From contig NZ_CBRF02000005.1 of assembly GCF_000470315.2 (NCBI RefSeq), positions 103,027 to 167,026 of the forward strand: a stretch of DNA of 64,000 nt. Reading direction: 5' to 3'. Position 1 is the first letter of the stretch; each line of letters begins with the position of its first letter. This document shows positions 56,788-64,000 of this stretch, one piece after another. Origin of the DNA: Psychromonas sp. SP041 (GTDB lineage: Bacteria > Pseudomonadota > Gammaproteobacteria > Enterobacterales > Psychromonadaceae). The position numbers and the translations under genes are program-made. The notes beneath the pieces were generated by a model. The model was not told where the DNA came from. It saw nothing but the letters and a program-made list of their open reading frames with translations, and searched no databases.

Positions 56788-57720
56788 ATGATTACAACCG
56801 TGCCACTCTCTTCAGCCGCTACCGTAGCGACGAATATCAACGCTAGCAAGCCAGTGAAAAATCACTGGCTTGCTCATTTGCTCTTAGAATTCAGCAATAC
56901 TCCCGTCGGAACACAATTGACTCGTACACAACGTAAAGGGCCGCTTTCAGTTCAAAAAGCCTTTTACCCAGAAGGACGAGATTGTGCGCATATTTACTTG
57001 TTACATCCGCCTGCTGGCATTGTATCTGGTGATGAATTACGTATTAGTGTGGCAGTGAAAGAAGATGCTCATTTACTGTTTACCACACCTGGAGCAGGGC
57101 GCTTTTATCGTGCTCGAACCAACCTTGATATCGGCGATACAAAACAAGCACAAATCACTCAGTTAACCTTAGAGGCTAACGCTAAGTGTGAAAACTTCCC
57201 GCAGGAAACCATTGTTTACGAAGGAGCCGATGGTTTTAATACTGTTGATATCAAGCTCACTAGCAGCAGTGTTTACCTTGGTTGGGATATTACTTGCCTT
57301 GGATTACCTGATTCAGATGAACCCTTTGTAGACGGAAAATACTGTCAATTAAATCGCTTATATTGCGATGACATCTTAATTTACCATGACCGCATTGCGT
57401 TATCTCCCGCTAATCAACTTTTAACGCATCCCGCTGGGTTAGCCAACAACAGCGTATTTGCGACTTTTTTAGCTTATGCGCCGCAAACATTAAAACAACC
57501 ACAGCAACGTGCCGAGTTGGTGGCCTTATTACGTGGCACAGTAACGGAACAAAACGCACAGTCATTGATCAGCATTAGTGATATTGATGGTTTATTAGTA
57601 ATCCGCTATCTGGGTGCTCATGCACAACAATGCAAACAATTATTCATTAGTTTATGGGAAGTATTACGGCCTTTGTTGATCGATAAAGTCGCGATACAAC
57701 CGAGAATCTGGCATACCTAA
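56788..57720 (+). CDS. ureD: Urease accessory protein UreD
   Basis: The 310-residue product has the UreD/UreH family pattern: RKGPLSVQKAFYPEGRDCAHIYLLHPPAGIVSGDELRI, TPGAGRFYRAR and NFPQETIVYEGA. UreD is the scaffold that receives UreF and UreG on apo-urease and lets nickel reach the active site. A perfect 12-bp hairpin (56846-56873) lies in its early coding region. It is the first gene after urtE, 50 bp away. Confidence 0.96.
   Translation: MITTVPLSSAATVATNINASKPVKNHWLAHLLLEFSNTPVGTQLTRTQRKGPLSVQKAFYPEGRDCAHIYLLHPPAGIVSGDELRISVAVKEDAHLLFTTPGAGRFYRARTNLDIGDTKQAQITQLTLEANAKCENFPQETIVYEGADGFNTVDIKLTSSSVYLGWDITCLGLPDSDEPFVDGKYCQLNRLYCDDILIYHDRIALSPANQLLTHPAGLANNSVFATFLAYAPQTLKQPQQRAELVALLRGTVTEQNAQSLISISDIDGLLVIRYLGAHAQQCKQLFISLWEVLRPLLIDKVAIQPRIWHT
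56846..56873 (+). promoter_or_regulatory. Perfect 12-bp hairpin in the 5' coding region of ureD
   Basis: GCAAGCCAGTGA (56846-56857) and TCACTGGCTTGC (56862-56873) are perfect complements around AAAA, about 58 bases into ureD. It encodes ASKPVKNHWLAH in frame. A stem this strong near a start can slow ribosomes or pause transcription; a role in setting urease levels is inference. Confidence 0.7.
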
Positions 57721-57784
57721 AAAAACTTTTGTATAAAGAAGAGAGCTTATTAATAGCTTGGCCTAAATTAAAAGAGAAAATGAT

Positions 57785-58087
57785 ATGGATTTATTACCAA
57801 GAGAAAAAGACAAATTACTGCTTTTTACTGCCGCATTGCTAGCAGAGCGTCGTTTAAAACGTGGTGTAAAACTAAATTATCCTGAAGCGATGGCTTACAT
57901 CTCTATGGAAATCATGGAAGGTGCACGTGACGGAAAAACCGTGGCTGAAATGATGGATTACGGGCGTACGTTATTAACCCGTGACCAAGTGATGGATGGC
58001 ATTGCTGAGTTGCTTCCTGAAGTACAAGTTGAAGCAACCTTCCCGGACGGGACGAAGTTAGTCACTATCCATAACCCAATTATTTAA
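57785..58087 (+). CDS. ureA: Urease gamma subunit UreA
   Basis: The 100-residue protein ([40 protein letters not shown]) has the family's exact length. UreA is one of three structural subunits of the nickel enzyme that splits urea to ammonia and carbamate. Confidence 0.98.
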   Translation: MDLLPREKDKLLLFTAALLAERRLKRGVKLNYPEAMAYISMEIMEGARDGKTVAEMMDYGRTLLTRDQVMDGIAELLPEVQVEATFPDGTKLVTIHNPII

Positions 58088-58098
58088 TGGAGTAGCTT

Positions 58099-58440
58099 AT
58101 GATCCCCGGCGAAATAAAAACGGATAGCGGTAATAGAGAACTCAATGTTGGCCGTGAGCAGTTAAAAGTGACGGTTGCAAATTCAGGTGACAGACCGATT
58201 CAAGTTGGCTCGCATTATCACTTTTATGAGGTAAACAGAGCGTTGGTTTTTGATCGTGAAATCACTAAAGGTTATCGTTTAGATATTACCTCAAGTACTG
58301 CGGTTCGTTTTGAACCGGGACAAAAGCGAGACGTTACGCTGATACCTTATCGCGGTAAGCGCCGTGTATTTGGTTTCCGTGGTGATATTCAAGGCGACCT
58401 TCAAGTCGAGACTAAAAGTAGCATTGAGGGAGAACAATAA
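58099..58440 (+). CDS. ureB: Urease beta subunit UreB
   Basis: The 113-residue protein opens [20 protein letters not shown] and holds the [24 protein letters not shown] segment of urease beta. It lies 11 bp after ureA and 2 bp before ureC. UreA and UreB are separate here, as in most non-Helicobacter bacteria. Confidence 0.98.
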   Translation: MIPGEIKTDSGNRELNVGREQLKVTVANSGDRPIQVGSHYHFYEVNRALVFDREITKGYRLDITSSTAVRFEPGQKRDVTLIPYRGKRRVFGFRGDIQGDLQVETKSSIEGEQ

Positions 58441-58442
58441 TC

Positions 58443-60146
58443 ATGGCTAGCATTGATAAACATTCTTACGCACATATGTTCGGTCCAACGGTCGGCGATC
58501 GTATTCGTTTAGCTGATACAGACTTATGGATAGAAGTCGAAAAAGATTTTACTGAATACGGTGAAGAGGTCACTTTTGGTGGCGGAAAAGTGATTCGTGA
58601 TGGAATGGGACAAAGCCAAGCAGCTTGTTCTGAGACCGTTGATCTTGTGATCACTAATGCCTTGATCCTTGATCATTGGGGTATTGTAAAAGCGGATGTG
58701 GGTATTAAAGACGGCCGTATCGCTATTATCGGTAAAACCGGTAACCCTGATATTCAAGACAATATTGATATCGAAATTGGTGCAGGTACAGAAGTCATTG
58801 CAGGCGAAGGCCAAATCTTAACGGCTGGTGGCATAGACGCACATATCCATTTTATTTGCCCACAGCAAATTGAAGAAGCACAAATGTCAGGCGTCACGAC
58901 CATGATCGGTGGTGGAACTGGCCCTGCGACAGGTACCAAAGCGACTACCTGTACTCCTGGCCCTTGGAATATCCATAAAATGCTGCAAGCAACTAATGAC
59001 TTCGCAATGAATTTTGGGTTCTTAGGCAAAGGTAACGTCAGCTTACCGAAAGCATTAGAAGAACAAATTGAAGCGGGGGTGTGTGGTTTAAAACTGCATG
59101 AAGATTGGGGCACAACACCAGCTGCGATTGATAACTGTTTGTCGGTTGCTGAGCGTTATGATGTACAAGTTGCGATTCATACTGATACGTTAAATGAGTC
59201 AGGTTTTTTAGAAGATACATTAGGCGCATTTAAAGGTCGCACTATTCATACTTACCATACTGAAGGTGCTGGTGGCGGTCATTCTCCTGATATTATCCGT
59301 GCTTGTGGTGAGCCCAATGTATTGCCTTCATCAACTAACCCAACGCGCCCGTATACAGTTAATACCATTGATGAACATTTAGATATGTTGATGGTATGTC
59401 ATCATCTCAATCCATCCATTCCTGAAGATGTTGCCTTTGCTGATTCTCGTATTCGTAAAGAGAGTATCGCGGCAGAAGACATCATGCATGATTTAGGTGC
59501 AATCAGTATGATTTCCTCTGACTCGCAAGCGATGGGACGTGTTGGTGAAATGATCACACGCACTTGGCAAACAGCCCATAAGATGAAACAACAACGTGGT
59601 CCGTTAGCACCTGATACAGAGCGCAATGATAACTTCCGTGCTAAGCGTTACATTGCCAAATACACAATCAACCCAGCAATAAGCCATGGTATTAGCCATG
59701 AAGTAGGGTCGATTGAAATAGGAAAAATGGCTGATTTAGTGTTATGGAAACCAGCCTTCTTTGGTATTAAACCTTCGATGATTTTAAAATCTGGCTTTAT
59801 AGCGGCAGCACCGATGGGTGATGCGAATGCCTCAATTCCAACGCCGCAGCCTGTTTATTATCGCCCAATGTTTGGTTCATTTGGCAGCGCAGCAGCACAA
59901 ACGTCAATGACCTTTTTATCGCAAGCGGCGATTGATAAAAATGTACCTGAAATAGCGGGAATGACACGTTTAGTTGGTGTGTGTAAAAACACCCGTAATA
60001 TTGGCAAGAAAGACATGATCCATAATGATTGGATGCCGAATATTGAAGTGGACTCTCAAACCTATGAAGTGCGTGCAAACGGTGAGTTATTGACGTGTGA
60101 GCCGGCTACTGAACTACCGTTAACACAACGTTATTGTTTGTTTTAA
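58443..60146 (+). CDS. ureC: Urease alpha (catalytic) subunit UreC
   Basis: The 567-residue protein has nickel-ligand HIHFICPQQ (near residue 135), [15 protein letters not shown] with the carbamylated Lys, [27 protein letters not shown], and the flap [22 protein letters not shown] with the catalytic His. Length and motifs are standard, so a working enzyme is expected. It binds two Ni2+ per active site. Confidence 0.98.
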   Translation: MASIDKHSYAHMFGPTVGDRIRLADTDLWIEVEKDFTEYGEEVTFGGGKVIRDGMGQSQAACSETVDLVITNALILDHWGIVKADVGIKDGRIAIIGKTGNPDIQDNIDIEIGAGTEVIAGEGQILTAGGIDAHIHFICPQQIEEAQMSGVTTMIGGGTGPATGTKATTCTPGPWNIHKMLQATNDFAMNFGFLGKGNVSLPKALEEQIEAGVCGLKLHEDWGTTPAAIDNCLSVAERYDVQVAIHTDTLNESGFLEDTLGAFKGRTIHTYHTEGAGGGHSPDIIRACGEPNVLPSSTNPTRPYTVNTIDEHLDMLMVCHHLNPSIPEDVAFADSRIRKESIAAEDIMHDLGAISMISSDSQAMGRVGEMITRTWQTAHKMKQQRGPLAPDTERNDNFRAKRYIAKYTINPAISHGISHEVGSIEIGKMADLVLWKPAFFGIKPSMILKSGFIAAAPMGDANASIPTPQPVYYRPMFGSFGSAAAQTSMTFLSQAAIDKNVPEIAGMTRLVGVCKNTRNIGKKDMIHNDWMPNIEVDSQTYEVRANGELLTCEPATELPLTQRYCLF

Positions 60147-60160
60147 GTTAGGAAAAAACA

Positions 60161-60637
60161 ATGTTACAAGTATTTGAAAGGTTGGATCATACGCATGATG
60201 AAATCAGTGATTCGATCACACTAGATCATGACACGCGTAAGAAATCACGCATTAAAGGGGCCACTGACAAAGGTGCTGATATTGGTATTTTTGTAGAGCG
60301 TGGGCATCCTTTGTTAGTCGGCGAAATATTAAAAACAGAATGTGGTTTATTGATTGAAGTAAAAGGACAAGCTGAAGCCGTTTCAACCGCGCTTGGTAGT
60401 GATTGGTTAACCTTCAGCAAAGTCTGCTATCACTTAGGAAATCGCCATACGACGTTACAAGTCGGTGAGTTATGGGTGCGTTTTAAACCGGATCACGTAT
60501 TAGAAGAGCTTGCTGAAAACTATGGCTTAACAATCGATAAAGCACCTGCCGTTTTTGCACCTGAAAATGGCGCTTATGGTAAACGTAGTGGGCATTCGCA
60601 TTCTCATGCACATTCAGAGCATAGCCATGAACATTAA
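60161..60637 (+). CDS. ureE: Urease nickel chaperone UreE
   Basis: The 158-residue protein ends in the His-rich tail [14 protein letters not shown], which binds nickel for delivery to UreG and urease. Core: [27 protein letters not shown], and [13 protein letters not shown] as the conserved His region. The end overlaps the ureF start. Confidence 0.96.
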   Translation: MLQVFERLDHTHDEISDSITLDHDTRKKSRIKGATDKGADIGIFVERGHPLLVGEILKTECGLLIEVKGQAEAVSTALGSDWLTFSKVCYHLGNRHTTLQVGELWVRFKPDHVLEELAENYGLTIDKAPAVFAPENGAYGKRSGHSHSHAHSEHSHEH

Positions 60638-61322
60638 TATGGCGAGTCCGATTAAGCTTAATCGACTGCTACAATTATGTAGTGCGAATTTACCAGTTGG
60701 TGGATTTTCATTTTCACAAGGGTTGGAATACGCGATTGAAATGGGCTGGATAAACAATCAAAAAACGACTTTTGAGTGGATTGAGTTAAATCTCAATGAA
60801 TCCATTGCCCGTACTGATTTAGCCTTATTAAAACGATTGTATCTCGCCTTAGAAAATAATGATTTTGAAAGCTTTAAAGAGCATAACCAACATTTAATTG
60901 CTTGTCGTGAGAGTAGCGAATTACGCCTTGCTGATGTCGCAATGGGTAAAGCATTGATTCGTTTATTAAAACAATTAGATACTGTGGATAGCGAACCTTA
61001 TAGCGAATTATTCAAGGAGGCTGAAAGCAGTTTTGTCAGTGTTTTTGCGATTGCAGCGTACCTTTTTCAGTTAGATTTAATCTCAGCACAAAGTGGTTAT
61101 TGCTGGACGTATCTTGATAACCAAGTAGCGGCAGCCACTAAATTGGTGCCATTAGGGCAAACTCAAGCACAAAATTTACTGTTTGAATTAAGCAATAAAG
61201 TGGAAGGGGCTATCAATGTTGCCAACCAAATTGAAGATGATGATATCGGCGCAAGTTTACCGCGTTTAGCGATGGCAAGTGCCTGGCATGAAACGCAATA
61301 CACCCGCTTGTTCAGATCTTAA
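60627..61322 (+). CDS. ureF: Urease accessory protein UreF
   Basis: The 231-residue protein ([42 protein letters not shown]) matches UreF. The chosen start, 60627, overlaps ureE by 11 bases; the ATG at 60639 is an alternative. UreF binds UreD and UreG and gates GTP-driven nickel insertion. The long frame to 60555 reads through the UreE tail and is not real. Confidence 0.92.
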   Translation: MNINMASPIKLNRLLQLCSANLPVGGFSFSQGLEYAIEMGWINNQKTTFEWIELNLNESIARTDLALLKRLYLALENNDFESFKEHNQHLIACRESSELRLADVAMGKALIRLLKQLDTVDSEPYSELFKEAESSFVSVFAIAAYLFQLDLISAQSGYCWTYLDNQVAAATKLVPLGQTQAQNLLFELSNKVEGAINVANQIEDDDIGASLPRLAMASAWHETQYTRLFRS

Positions 61323-61378
61323 AAAGCAGATTCGATTTAAGTACAGACAAATTATTTTAGAAATATGAGAGAAAGATA

Positions 61379-61990
61379 ATGAGAAAAAAACAACTATTAC
61401 GTATCGGTGTCGGTGGCCCAGTCGGCTCAGGTAAAACCGCTTTATTAAGCCAATTATGTTTAGCACTACGCAACAAATATGAAATGGCTGTCGTCACCAA
61501 CGATATCTACACACATGAAGATGCACAATTTTTAACACGTAATGATGCATTAACGGCTGACCGTATTATTGGCGTAGAAACGGGTGGTTGTCCGCATACG
61601 GCAATCCGTGAAGATGCCTCAATGAACCTAGCGGCCATTGATGAATTGCATGAACGTCACCCTGATTTAGATTTTGTATTAGTGGAAAGCGGCGGCGATA
61701 ACTTAAGTGCAACATTCAGCCCTGAACTATCAGACTTAACTTTATACGTGATTGATGTGTCTGCAGGTGATAAAATTCCGCGTAAGGGTGGCCCAGGTAT
61801 TACTAAGTCTGATTTGTTGATTATTAATAAAATTGATGTTGCTGATTTGGTTGGTGCATCATTGGACGTAATGGATCGAGACGCGAAGAAGATGCGCGGT
61901 GATAAACCATTTATTTTCAGTAATATGAAAACACAACAAGGGTTAGCTGAAATCATCGAGTTTATTGAAACGCAAGGTATGCTCAAATAA
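61379..61990 (+). CDS. ureG: Urease accessory GTPase UreG
   Basis: The 203-residue protein has P-loop [12 protein letters not shown], the nickel-binding CPH in [20 protein letters not shown], and INKIDVA. UreG hydrolyses GTP to drive nickel insertion into urease. No His-rich N-terminus is present, as in many bacteria; UreE carries the nickel-binding histidines instead. Confidence 0.97.
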   Translation: MRKKQLLRIGVGGPVGSGKTALLSQLCLALRNKYEMAVVTNDIYTHEDAQFLTRNDALTADRIIGVETGGCPHTAIREDASMNLAAIDELHERHPDLDFVLVESGGDNLSATFSPELSDLTLYVIDVSAGDKIPRKGGPGITKSDLLIINKIDVADLVGASLDVMDRDAKKMRGDKPFIFSNMKTQQGLAEIIEFIETQGMLK

Positions 61991-62028
61991 GCACTATTTA
62001 TATATTATTATGTTGGAAAGGAATAACC

Positions 62029-62211
62029 ATGAAATTTTTTACTTTAATTTTTACCTTGTTACTAAGCACGCAAGCTTTTGCTCATACTGACCATGCACTA
62101 GGCGAAGGCGCAATACACTTACTTTACCATGCTGTTTTCTGGGGATTATTTGCTGTTGTCGCAGTAAAAGGTGTGCTTTATTTCAAAAATAAGAAAAAGT
62201 CTAAGCAATAG
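62029..62211 (+). CDS. Small His-containing membrane protein at the end of the urease operon
   Basis: The 60-residue product has a signal-type N-terminus (MKFFTLIFTLLLSTQAFA), then AHTDHALGEGAIHLLYHAVFWGLFAVVAVKGVLYF as a second membrane segment and a Lys-rich end. AAAGGAATAACC precedes the ATG. Its AHTDH...H...H pattern recalls the beginning of HupE/UreJ nickel permeases, but it is too short to be one. A role in nickel handling or urease assembly is a guess from position. Confidence 0.7.
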   Translation: MKFFTLIFTLLLSTQAFAHTDHALGEGAIHLLYHAVFWGLFAVVAVKGVLYFKNKKKSKQ

Positions 62212-62238
62212 AATATTGTTTAATTAGTCTTTTATTGA

Positions 62239-62271
62239 CGAGGCAATGTCGTCATTCTTGATATTGCCTCG
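62239..62271. terminator. Hairpin after the urease operon
   Basis: CGAGGCAAT (62239-62247) and ATTGCCTCG (62263-62271) pair perfectly with a 15-nt loop. A T tract is lacking, so termination is possible but unproven. Confidence 0.4.
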
Positions 62272-62338
62272 CCTACTTATCGGTGAGTTGTTTTCTATTA
62301 TTCACTTTATGAGCTTAGTATTGGCCCATCTGCGCTTA

Positions 62339-62438
62339 TTACGCTTTTTTAAACCACCCACAGTCCGTGCATTTTCTACCGTGTTTATAAAAAAATAACG
62401 GAAATCCTAAGAATATAAAAAGAATGAAAGCTGGCTTT
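62339..62438 (-). pseudogene. Out-of-frame C-terminal tail of the DUF2007 gene
   Basis: Read one base out of frame from the stop at 62439, the minus strand encodes about 34 residues: GKKPAFILFIFLGFPLFFYK followed by HGRKCTDCGWFKKA, with its stop at 62339-62341. This is the membrane helix and second CxxC that often end DUF2007 proteins, so the gene appears to be cut by a one-base shift. Confidence 0.75.
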
Positions 62439-62750
62439 TTACCTTTGGTGTAGTTGGTAGTAGTTGACTAAATTAGTACTTTTACATTGCGTGCAGTGTT
62501 CAGGTACGGCTTCGAAAGCAGAATCTACATCCTCTGAAAAGTTTAATGCTAAAGTCGCTTTTGCTTCAACTTCAAACTCCTCTTGAACGTATAACCTAAC
62601 TCCCCCTATAGCATCAGAATAAAGCCACTGCATATTAACAGTGTGCTCATCAGCTATATGCGCAGGAATACCTTCACCCTCTAAACTTGCTTTAGCGATA
62701 TGTGCATCCAAAGGAAATGAATATTTAGATATGACTACAAACCGACTCAT
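62439..62750 (-). CDS. DUF2007-family putative signal-transducing protein, truncated by frameshift
   Basis: The 103-residue frame encodes a DUF2007 domain (SFPLDAHIAKASLEGEGIPAHIADEHTVNMQWLYSDAIGGVRLYVQEE) and the first half of a zinc-ribbon (EHCTQCKST). The family usually continues with a helix and a second CxxC; here these are in another frame (62339-62438). It could be a real frameshift mutation, programmed slippage, or a sequencing error. Function of the family is unclear. Confidence 0.72.
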   Translation of the reverse strand: MSRFVVISKYSFPLDAHIAKASLEGEGIPAHIADEHTVNMQWLYSDAIGGVRLYVQEEFEVEAKATLALNFSEDVDSAFEAVPEHCTQCKSTNLVNYYQLHQR

Positions 62751-63048
62751 AACGCTCTATAACTTTATTGATAGTGGGGTGACTAGCTTAGTTGAAATAG
62801 TCAGTAGATAAAGCAACTTATATAAATCGAGTATATCTGATCTTTAATGCTTTTTATCTTAATGATCTATTGACTTAATCTAGGAATTCTATAGTATTGA
62901 ACTCAGCAGAAATAAAGCCTATTGTTTACATTCTCCATTACGTTGTCTTATTAATAATACCTCGTCTGAAGTTTTTAAGTTCCAGTCTAATTTTACGCTA
63001 TTCAAGCCTATTGAAGGCAATTTTTATTAAATTTTACAGGATATTATT

Positions 63049-63255
63049 ATGTCTAAAGTTCAAGGTACGGTTAAGTGGTTTAACGAGTCTAAAGGTTTTG
63101 GTTTCATCGAGCAAGCGTCTGGTCCAGACGTATTCGCACATTTCAGTGCAATTGCAAGCGAAGGTTTCAAAACTTTAGCTGAAGGCCAAAAAGTAGAATT
63201 CACTGTAAGCCAAGGTCCTAAAGGCCCGCAAGCAGAAAATATCGTAGCTCTATAA
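63049..63255 (+). CDS. CspA-family cold-shock protein
   Basis: The 68-residue protein has the nucleic-acid motifs [14 protein letters not shown] (RNP1) and DVFAHFSAI (RNP2). It binds single-stranded RNA and helps translation at low temperature. About 290 bp without a gene lies upstream, so a long 5' leader, typical of cspA mRNAs, is likely but not proven. It is followed by a strong terminator. Confidence 0.95.
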   Translation: MSKVQGTVKWFNESKGFGFIEQASGPDVFAHFSAIASEGFKTLAEGQKVEFTVSQGPKGPQAENIVAL

Positions 63256-63299
63256 GCTCTGATATTTTAGTGCCTTAAAGCACTAATAATTCTAAGAGA

Positions 63300-63333
63300 A
63301 TGGTGAATCTGAAAAGATTCGCCATTTTTTTTT
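63300..63333 (+). terminator. Rho-independent terminator of the cold-shock gene
   Basis: ATGGTGAATCT and AGATTCGCCAT enclose GAAA, and nine T follow directly. The single mismatch is a T:G pair. Confidence 0.95.
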
Positions 63334-63445
63334 GCTTTAAAAAAAGTGAACATATAGATCACCAATCAACTGCTGTTAACCGTTTAAACTAACTTCTGAG
63401 TATATTGAGGTAGAGACTGTATAGATGGTATTTTCTAGGTGATAT

Positions 63446-63609
63446 TAATACCAAAAGAATTAATAAGGTGATCATTCTTGCCGGTTAAAATTACCCCTAA
63501 CTGCGTTGTGAGTTTTGAAGTGAGAACAACTATCTCCTACAACTCACGCCTTATTAGTGTTAATTTTTCCTGCGCAATCTCTGATCACTTATTTAATTCC
63601 ATTGGTATA
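63446..63609 (-). mobile_element. 164-bp MITE-like element, copy 2 (inverted relative to copy 1)
   Basis: It reads as the reverse complement of 37681-37844, with the same length and three differences by eye (one C/T near the left end and two transitions in the middle). Ends are TAATACCAAAAG and CCATTGGTATA. No coding capacity. Confidence 0.85.
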
Positions 63610-63655
63610 ATCATCAACATGAAGAGCTGTTCAATTTATAGATTTTAGATTTAGA

Positions 63656-63805
63656 CGATTTGTAGGTTTAGATATTTGTAGATTTGTAGATTTGTAGATT
63701 TGTAGATTTGTAGATTTGTAGATTTGTAGATTTGTAGATTTAGAGGTTTAGATATTTGTAGGTTTAGATATTTGTAGGTTTGTAGGTTTGTAGATTTAGA
63801 GGTTT
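63656..63805 (+). repeat. Tandem array of GATTTGTA-like 8-bp units
   Basis: Eight or so units of GATTTGTA in a row are followed by degenerate variants (GGTTTAGATATTTGTA, GGTTTGTA). The array lies in the roughly 670-bp gap between the cold-shock terminator and the last gene. Beyond the MITE copy, nothing else is seen there. Confidence 0.85.
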
Positions 63806-63927
63806 AGATATTTGTTGGTTTAGAATATTTAGGACTTTAGAAATTGGAGGCTTTATAGGTTTTAAACAATGTTATACCATTTCCGATAAATATGTGATCT
63901 AATTAAGTTTCTTACAAAGGAGCTAAT

Positions 63928-64000
63928 ATGAGTCACAATTTTGCTGAATTAATTAATGCGACAACCAATGCGAGACAACGATTAAAACTACTCGCTGTCT
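63928..64000 (+). CDS. Start of an unidentified gene (partial)
   Basis: An ATG at 63928, preceded by AAAGGAGC with good spacing, opens MSHNFAELINATTNARQRLKLLAV and runs off the window. Only 24 residues are visible, too few to identify the product. The frame is open to the end. Confidence 0.65.
   Translation, partial: MSHNFAELINATTNARQRLKLLAV

Noticed and set aside
63656..63805. Possible CRISPR array
   Set aside because: The 8-bp units are contiguous with no spacers, so it is a simple tandem repeat.
1..64000. tRNA or rRNA genes
   Set aside because: None was seen by eye; a dedicated scan could not be run.

Overview
The window is a roughly 40% GC, gene-dense stretch of a marine gammaproteobacterial chromosome. 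AT-rich codon use, the repertoire (RimK next to a desuccinylase-like protein, HdfR-like LysR, TauABC, UrtABCDE and urease) and short inverted-repeat elements opening with TATACCAAT point to Psychromonas or a near relative (Moritella, Colwellia, Shewanella). The genus is an inference from gene content; no rRNA or tRNA gene is visible.

Layout. 1-1.3 kb: a desuccinylase/aspartoacylase-like gene (cut by the window edge) behind rimK. 1.5-9.7 kb: an HdfR-like regulator, then an ion-homeostasis block (MgtE, two MscS-type channels, a DUF21/CBS protein, CorA, a universal-stress protein). 9.8-13 kb: LysE-type exporter, small membrane protein, KduD-like dehydrogenase, and a ygjV gene broken by a 220-bp inverted-repeat element and a 10-bp tandem repeat. 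13-17.8 kb: a five-gene siderophore uptake and iron-release operon (FhuF-like reductase, FecCD transporter) behind a Fur-like box. 18.2-24.9 kb: a DMT exporter, then an AraC-controlled amine or amino-acid oxidation cluster (ornithine-cyclodeaminase-like, RidA, FAD oxidoreductase, APC permease).

24.9-35.7 kb is a coherent taurine nitrogen-scavenging set: TauR-type MocR regulator, TauABC uptake, TauE/SafE exporter, taurine:pyruvate aminotransferase, an IsfD-like sulfoacetaldehyde reductase, an Lrp regulator and alanine dehydrogenase. No xsc is present, so the likely outcome is import of taurine, release of its nitrogen through alanine, and export of the carbon-sulfur skeleton as isethionate. 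35.8-37.6 kb: AcuI (acryloyl-CoA reductase) and its TetR regulator, each preceded by the same TAGAC-N5-GTCTA palindrome. 38.1-40.2 kb: a PAS-GGDEF-EAL protein.

40.3-46.3 kb is an accessory island of small, mostly unrecognised minus-strand genes (YjaA-like, MazG-like, membrane proteins, a HEPN-motif protein) separated by diverged, hairpin-rich repeats that look cassette-like.

46.3-62.2 kb is a urea island: a LuxR-type response regulator and a hybrid histidine kinase whose sensor half is an NCS1 permease, divergent from urtABCDE and then ureDABCEFG plus a small membrane protein. A terminator-like hairpin and tandem repeats lie between urtA and urtB. The last 1.8 kb hold a frameshifted DUF2007 gene, a cold-shock gene, a 164-bp element also found inverted at 37.7 kb, an 8-bp tandem array and the start of one more gene.
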